Origin: Lota lota
Taxonomy: Eukaryota; Chordata; Actinopteri; Gadiformes; Lotidae
Assembly (NCBI GenBank): GCA_026745465.1
Contig: JACYXH010000802.1
Location: 5,968,012-6,032,011, forward strand
Reading direction: 5' to 3'
DNA: 64,000 nucleotides
Of the stretch, positions 58,034-64,000 are shown one piece after another (position 1 is the stretch's first letter; every line of letters starts with the position of its first letter). The notes beneath the pieces are model-generated. The model was given only the letters and a program-made list of their open reading frames with translations, was not told the DNA's origin and did no database searches. A program made the position numbers and the translations under genes.

Positions 58034-58994
58034 GATGGTATTAAGTGTACGTGTTTGTGAGGGTGAGGGGGGATGCAGGGCTGAAGATAAGTCTAATAAC
58101 CTTTTTGGCAACCCTCGGAGTGGAGTCCATCTTTCCAATACATTGCTCTGAAAATACTTTGCTTGCATGAGAAAAAAAAACATTATATTCAGGGCCTTCA
58201 TAGTACTGAGTGTATAGTAACACCTCATTAATTAGGTCCATTATTGATCAAGCCAGATATTAAAGTTAGTTTTTATTGCTTTCAGTGGGTGTGTAATTAA
58301 TTTATCACCATTTTTACTTGTCTTCAGCAATTACAGAATCCTATTTATGCATGCAAGCACACTGTCAGTATTTACGATGGGCTTTGACCCAGCGTGCCTG
58401 GTTGCATTAAAACAAGCTGATTCACAGAGTGTCCATGTAGTGAGAACGCACCATGCTGGGGCCTCAATAACAAAGCAAAGGCACAATGAAGGCAAACTTC
58501 CTCTTGTCTCATTTGTCAAACCAACATATACACCACCCATAGAGGGAGGACATAACACATTAGAAGTATACTTTTTATGTGAACGAAATCGAATGCAATT
58601 TTTCCACGGCCCTGTGTTTTATTTTTTTTTACTGCAAACGGGATGACTTCAGACGTGAATAAGGCTGCATACGTAAGCGTGTATGGAATATCAGCCCTGA
58701 AGGTGCATTCTGTGTAGCATGGGATCATCTCACAAGGTTAGTATCTCAGGAGGAGTGCAGTGTACAAACTGACCCTGACATCTAGTCTCCTTGAAAGTGA
58801 ACATCCAAAGAAGCACATGATGCAAATATCCACTCACGCATTAAAGAGTAAGTACAGATGACACACACACAATGTTCAACGCTGGTGGGCACTGCTAGTC
58901 ATGAATGCATCATGTGATCGCATGTCGCATTCCCTGCCATCCACTGTGCAGTCTAAAAATAAATACAATTATTAAATGAAGCTTTGACGTTTGC

Positions 58995-59055
58995 TCTCCC
59001 TCCCTCCCTCCCTCCCTCCCTCCCTCCCTCCCTCCCTCCCTCCCTCCCTCCCTCC

Positions 59056-59115
<60 letters not shown>
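58995..59115. repeat. Compound (CTCC)n-(CT)n microsatellite
   Basis: About fifteen CTCC units followed by about 55 bp of CT, then TGTAGCAGCAG. Confidence 0.97.
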
Positions 59116-59118
<3 letters not shown>

Positions 59119-59505
59119 GCAGCAGGTGTTCCAGAACAAGATGCGTTGTGCTGTTTGCCTTGGGACTGGTGCGCAGCATGGGACCGCCAATGCATGTCCA
59201 TGTGCTACTGCTCATGCGAAACACGAAAAGGTTTCTTTCAAAACTGTTTTGAAAGATAAACACACAGGGCAGCTTGGAAAATGAAAGGATATTTATAATG
59301 TTAAACACAATGAAATGGACAACATAACAAAAACATGGTGTGTTTGTCTGATTACGTGAGACTGTTTCCTGACAGACACTCTTAAAAAAGCGCCTTACCA
59401 GCTTGTTTGTTTGTTTGTTGTTTCATTGCTCTTTCCGGACTCTTTCAGAACCAGTCTGCCACCACACATCTGTTTGTAGCTGAGGTTGTGTGTAGTGTGG
59501 TCCTG

Positions 59506-59574
<69 letters not shown>
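59506..59574. repeat. (TG)n microsatellite
   Basis: About 69 bp of uninterrupted TG. Confidence 0.98.
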
Positions 59575-59576
<2 letters not shown>

Positions 59577-60059
59577 GATAATATAGGCCTTACAACTTTA
59601 ACAGTCTTCATACTGGCAAGGGCCTGGAACTAAACGCACTTTAACATGCCATGTAGAGCCTAGTGCATATTTTAGGGAAGAATAGGAAAAACTAAAAACT
59701 AAAATCAATCAAATAAATCAAAGTTCAATACAATAAACACAATAAAGACGATTATAAATAAAATACATAACAAATAGCATAAACAATAACACACATCAAT
59801 GTTAGGTGTCTGTTTGTTATTGTGTCCAACCAAGTCTCCCTCAAAAAGTAGTCTCTCTCTGAAATCTCGTTGTTGCATTGCAGGATATTTCTAGATTTAA
59901 ATTACAATCTCAACTCTCCTTCACCCGAATCCTTTAGATAACACTGATCTTTCACATTAATTAACACATTAATATCTCCGCTCTCCAGCTCTCACTCGCG
60001 ATTCCACCGTTCTTTTCCAGCAACAACTCAACTCAACTCTCCTTGAGAAAGACTTGGTT

Positions 60060-60350
60060 GGACAGACCGGATGAAGCGAAGGGCATTTCTCTGTAGGGAT
60101 CGTTTCCATTACGTAAAAATATAATCTGAGCCTGTCAGTGGTAAAAACAAGCACTTTTAGAGGACGTACATTGACGGGCGCTATTGCCCCAAAGGATTAC
60201 ACTGCAGCCCATTTCGCAGATTACGGAAGCAGCGTTCTCGCTCAATACTGGACCAATCTCAAAAATTGAAGTTCACATTATTCCCATAGACCCAAAATGA
60301 TGGTTAAAATAGGCTCCAGGTTGAAAAATCCCACCGTTTTCCTTTAAGGG
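60060..60350. repeat. Likely interspersed repeat of unknown family
   Basis: The segment ends CCACCGTTTTCCTTTAAGG and contains phrases (ATTATTCCCATAGACCC, GGCTCCAGGTTGAAAAATCC) that I associate with a widespread fish repeat. The right end reads as TTAAAGGAAAACGG on the other strand. No partner inverted repeat was found within the window, so borders are uncertain. Confidence 0.35.
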
Positions 60351-60715
60351 CTGCTCAAATAGGGGGAAATGTCACATATAGTTTGTCTTTTTTGAATTTT
60401 TATGGGAAATAGTCAATAGAATTTCACTATGGTAAGTAATGAAGAAATATATTCAACTATTTAAGTGGTTGCTAGGTTTCAATTCAACTTTTTGCATTGG
60501 CACAATACACATTGCAACTTTTGCTTTTCAATTTGGATTTGTATTGTATAAAATTTCTAATAATTATGTTTTTATTAATTAGTACAGTTCATCCTGCTAC
60601 ATTAGCTTGGGTTGGGATGGAGGTTTCCTCAGGGCTGTCTGAGTGGTACTTGGCCAGCAGGGCCTCCAAATCAGCATTTGAACAATTAGACCCAATGTGT
60701 CCCCCATGAGGCATC

Positions 60716-60880
60716 TTATTCAACCAAGCAGAAATCTGGTAAGGAGCGGTGGGCTGCAGAAGCCCTGGCCTGCTGCCGGTCCACCGTCACCCTGGCCCAG
60801 GGGAGGCAGGAGCGCAGGAGGCGCTGGCTCTCCTGGAAGATGGTGGAGAATTTGCCATGGAAGCTGGACCCAGGGCTGAC
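60716..60880 (-). pseudogene. Coding-like segment of unknown origin, possible exon or decayed gene piece
   Basis: A GC-rich block in AT-rich DNA. On the minus strand a good acceptor (TTGTGCTCTCCAG) is followed by an open frame VSPGSSFHGKFSTIFQESQ, RLLRSCLPWARVTVDRQQ, ARASAAHRSLPDFCLVE, then a stop. No GT donor is evident. In another frame just beyond (60715-60590) reads MPHGGHIGSN...DLEALLAKYHSDSPEETS to a stop. Both look protein-like, which suggests a real exon pair or an old retrocopy with a frame break. The protein is not recognised. Confidence 0.3.
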
Positions 60881-61142
60881 CTGGAGAGCACAACACCATA
60901 AGACCCCATAGTTTAGACAGTATGTGGTGGACACAAGTCATCCAGGAGTTTCAGGAGCAGTTGCAGAGGTCCGGGCTCCTCCAGATGCTTTTATTTTAAC
61001 ATGAACCTTCCTGTGAACCACAGCTTCCTGGCTCTAAGCCAACAACAATAGCTCCTACTGCATTTCAGTGTTTAATGACGCTAGACAGATCTGCACGACA
61101 GTTATGGTACCGATGTGAGCAACTTGGATAGCTGAATCAGCA

Positions 61143-61292
61143 GCATGGCGAGGACTGCTCTGAGGGAGGAGCCAGACACCACCACCCGCCAGGGCATGGT
61201 CGAGGCAGGGGTGGAGTTGACGGCTGCCTCGGCCTCAGAGGAGGGTGTCCGGATGGAGGGTCTAGGGTCCGGTTTGTCTCCAAGACGACCAA
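61143..61292 (-). other. Second GC-rich coding-like block near 61.2 kb
   Basis: A GC-rich segment open on both strands. The minus frame reads IRTPSSEAEAAVNSTP, then MPWRVVVSGSSLRAVLAMLL; the plus frame reads MARTALREEPDTTTRQGMVE, then VELTAASASEEGVRMEG. Splice sites are weak. It lies close to the coding-like piece at 60716-60880 and may be part of the same former or actual gene. Strand and identity are unknown. Confidence 0.22.
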
Positions 61293-61521
61293 TCAATTTA
61301 CACTTCATACGCTCTTTTTCCCTTCATTACAGCCCTTGTTGTACCGCCTGTTTGAGGGTATGGTGCGGCTGATTAGTTGAAGTTACTAACACATACATAC
61401 CTTCGCAGGGTCTAGGAAAGTGTGGTGAGTCAACAGCGCAAAGCATGTTCAAAAGCAGCAGCCAAAAAACGCACAGAGAGAGCAGTGAATCACACGACTA
61501 CTATCACGAGAGACCAAGTTA

Positions 61522-62109
61522 ACGTGTTCTCTGGAGTGACGAATCACGCTTCTCTGTCTGGCAATCGATGGACGAGTCTGGGTTTGGCGGTTGCCAGGAG
61601 AACGGTACTTGCCTGACTGCATTGTGCCAAGTGTAAAGTTTGGTGGAGGGGGGATTATGGTGTGGGGTTGTTTTTCAGGGGTTGGGCTTGGCCCCTTAGT
61701 TCCAGTGAAAGGAACTGTTAATGCTTCAGCATACCAAGACATTTTGGACAATTTCATGCTCCCAACTTTGTCGGAACAGTTTGGGGATGGTCCCTTCCTG
61801 TTCCAACATGACTGCGCACCAGTGCACAAAGCAAGGTCCATAAAGACATGGATGAGCGAGTTTGGTGTGGAGGAACTTGACTGGTCTGCACAGAGTCCTG
61901 ACCTCAACCCAATAGAACACCTTTGGGATGAATTAGAGTGGAGACTGCGAGCCAGGCCTTCTTGTCCAACATCTGTGCCTGACCGTACACATGCGCTTCA
62001 AGAAGAATGGTCAAACATTCCCATAAACACACTCCTAAACCTTGTAGAAAGCCTTCCCAGAAGAGTTGAAGCTGTTATAGCTGCAAAGGGTGGGCAGACT
62101 CCATATTAA
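61522..62109 (+). pseudogene. Tc1-like transposase fragment
   Basis: The C-terminal part of the same transposase family. It starts at VLWSDESRF and then loses one base near 61565 (GCAATCGATGG here, GCAATCCGATGG in the other copy), shifting the frame. From 61591 the frame reads openly through [42 protein letters not shown] and ends at TAA 62107-62109. Asp 2 and Glu are kept. The DNA-binding half is absent. Confidence 0.88.
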
Positions 62110-62193
62110 ACCCTATGGATTAAGAATGGGATGTCATTAACCTTCATGTTCATGTAAAGGCAGGCGTCCCAAAAACTTTTAGGCAATATAGTG
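61522..62193 (+). mobile_element. Tc1/mariner-type copy, 5'-truncated
   Basis: Homology to the copy at 44564-45802 begins abruptly at 61522 inside the transposase, just before the first catalytic Asp, and continues to the terminal repeat ending GGCAATATAGTG at 62193, followed by TA. The left inverted repeat and the N-terminal half are missing, so the element cannot move by itself. It lies in the opposite orientation to the first copy. Confidence 0.9.
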
Positions 62194-64000
62194 TATATTG
62201 GTCATTAGTTGGTAATGCAAATCTATCATTTCTAGTTTGCTATGAGTATGATTGAGCAGATAACATTGTTTTTATTAATCATAAATCCAGTCAATGGATC
62301 AGCACCATGGACAGCTCTATGGCGAATGAGTCACAAAGTGTGCAGGAGCTAGGCCTCTAAGCCTGTCACAGGAAGAGGAAGAGTGTTTGGTGGGCTCAGA
62401 CTTTATGTTGAAGTTGAGAGCACCTTCTGTATTCTTTGGTGATAGGACATTTTACTCATAACTCCTAACAAGTATACTTTTAGTGCCCAGACCCTTGGAA
62501 ATGCACACACCCACACAAACCTTCCCATTCGTCCTACATTCTGTTGCCCTAACCTATTTGTTGTGCACACAAAACAAATGTCCAATTCCAGTACTATTGT
62601 TTTGATTTAAAAACAAACTTATACCCATAGTTAAAACAAACACTGAAACCAGACACTAGAACAACTAGGAGTGACTATATGACCTCTGTGAAATGAGAGG
62701 CATGTTATTTACCCAGCAAAGCAAAGAGAGATGAGCAGCACACAACCCCTTGCTCAGACTTTGGAGCAAAAAAAAAACAATAGCGCTCCCTCTTTGCGAA
62801 TGGCGTTCATTTGCATGGGGACACAGCGAAAATTAGATTCCCTACAGTGATGGATGAGGCACCAGTCTCAATCCCATTTAAACAGACGGACCAAAAGAGG
62901 GATGGTGGGAGGGTAGGTTGGGGTGGTGGGTGGCGTGTGGAATTGGATACATTGGATTTGGAATGTCTCCCAGCTCCATGTGATTCCCAGGATGCATCTC
63001 TTTCGCATCCACAACTTCTTGTAAGCCCATCACCAGAGTTAATGGGGTCTGAATGGGAGCTACCATCCCCGCTGCCTGGGTTGTGTTAGCTGGGCGACTG
63101 CCAACATGAGCTTGGAGATGGATGGAGGAGATGACATTTGATAGTGTTCAGAAAGCTACAGCTCCTTCCTCACTCCCCACACATTTGGGCTATGCATGCA
63201 GGCAGCAACACAAGTACAACTAACATGGCTGCCACACACTTGCTGCATTGCCAACATTTGTGTGGTTTTCTCCCTCTTTTGAGAGTCCCTTATTTGTGGG
63301 GAATACAGACATATGTTTTTTTGTGTTAGCCTGTGTTGTCGTTCATCATTCAGTCCTCATTATGTTTTAATAAAAAAGAAAACATGTATAAGAAAACCTA
63401 AAAAAGTATGGCCATATTTACCATGAAAATACTTTGCAATGACAAATCACAAACTGTGGGCAAGGCGTTTTTGCTGGAAAACAAAATGAAAGCTTGTTCA
63501 TGCCAGACAGCAGAGTCAGTGTCTCAGCTGTCACTCAGACTTAGCCCCGATGTGTTAAAGCTCGCGTCTGGCCGTCCTAGACAGCGGCACTACGAGGGTG
63601 ATGGAGTGCCCTGAGCGTCCCTTTTTGTTTGCTGCAAACGTGTAACTTTTGAGTTATTAAAGAGCAACAGCTAAGTTATCCACCATTTTCTTACATTTTG
63701 GAGAATATCAGCCAGTCCGTTTGGATTTGAGTCACAGCTAGTTACCTCCAAAACACAGTTGAGCGCATTATAGTAATTATATTAGTATAGTATTATATTC
63801 TATAATTATAAATAGTACAATTTAATGTCTTGCTTATTTCCCCCTTTTTAGAGAAAAAGGACGACAAAATCATACATTTCTGCAAACATTTTAAAGGATT
63901 TAACTAATGTTGGTAATTGATGTTTTGATGACAAACCCATGTTTAGAAAGAAATCTAGTTATTTCTAACTGTACTGTTGGATCTGAACTTGAACTGTGAC
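62194..64000 (+). other. Presumed intron or intergenic, right edge
   Basis: No gene, long repeat or element recognised. Slightly AT-rich single-copy-looking DNA. Confidence 0.5.

Larger units (their letters stand above)
58034..60059 (+). other. Presumed CCDC85A intron 2, repeat-bearing part
   Basis: No exon supported. It holds the CTCC/CT compound repeat, a (TG)n array and an A-rich stretch at 59690-59800. Confidence 0.5.

Overview
This window looks like teleost fish genomic DNA. The evidence is very dense and long (AC)n and (AG)n microsatellites, two copies of a fish-type Tc1/mariner element, small terminal-inverted-repeat elements, and spliced vertebrate genes with short GT-AG introns. The species cannot be fixed from the sequence; the microsatellite load would suit a herring-like or cod-like genome, but that is a guess.

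The window is gene-poor. Two host genes are well supported and sit head to head about 2.1 kb apart. On the minus strand, 29948 down to 28505, is a complete four-exon gene for a secreted SOUL/heme-binding-protein-family protein of 207 residues, whose exons I joined by hand from matching splice sites and phases. On the plus strand, from 32048, are the first two coding exons of a CCDC85A-type gene (coiled-coil adaptor). Exon 2 ends at 34025 with a clean donor, and no recognisable third exon follows in the remaining 30 kb, so the right half of the window is probably mostly one very large intron. A third, weaker candidate is a minus-strand first exon at 16082-16280 encoding a basic N-terminus and one membrane segment, in a GC-rich, CpG-containing stretch. 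A GC-rich, coding-like island at about 60600-61300 may hold decayed or unrecognised exons.

Layout: 1-16 kb is intergenic, with microsatellites, one small inverted-repeat element (4733-4939), polypurine/polypyrimidine tracts and an 18-bp minisatellite. 16-16.6 kb is the candidate first exon and its GC-rich flank. 17-28 kb is intergenic, with very long (CA)n, (GA)n and (CT)n arrays and a truncated copy of a second inverted-repeat family. 28.5-34 kb holds the two divergent genes. 34-64 kb is presumed CCDC85A intron, with a 35-bp minisatellite, a 56-bp minisatellite of ordered higher-order structure (39.3-40.0 kb), a fuller copy of the inverted-repeat family (40125-40418), a Tc1 copy with an open 340-residue transposase (44564-45802), a possible hAT-like fragment, a hairpin, a tRNA-derived SINE fragment and a second, 5'-truncated Tc1 copy in the opposite orientation (61522-62193).

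I found no convincing novel multi-gene system, no CRISPR array, no rRNA or intact tRNA gene, and no retroviral or other virus-like element. The most interesting items are the divergent SOUL/CCDC85A pair, the TG repeat next to the CCDC85A exon 2 acceptor, the 224-bp higher-order minisatellite, the unidentified membrane-protein exon and the coding-like island near 61 kb.
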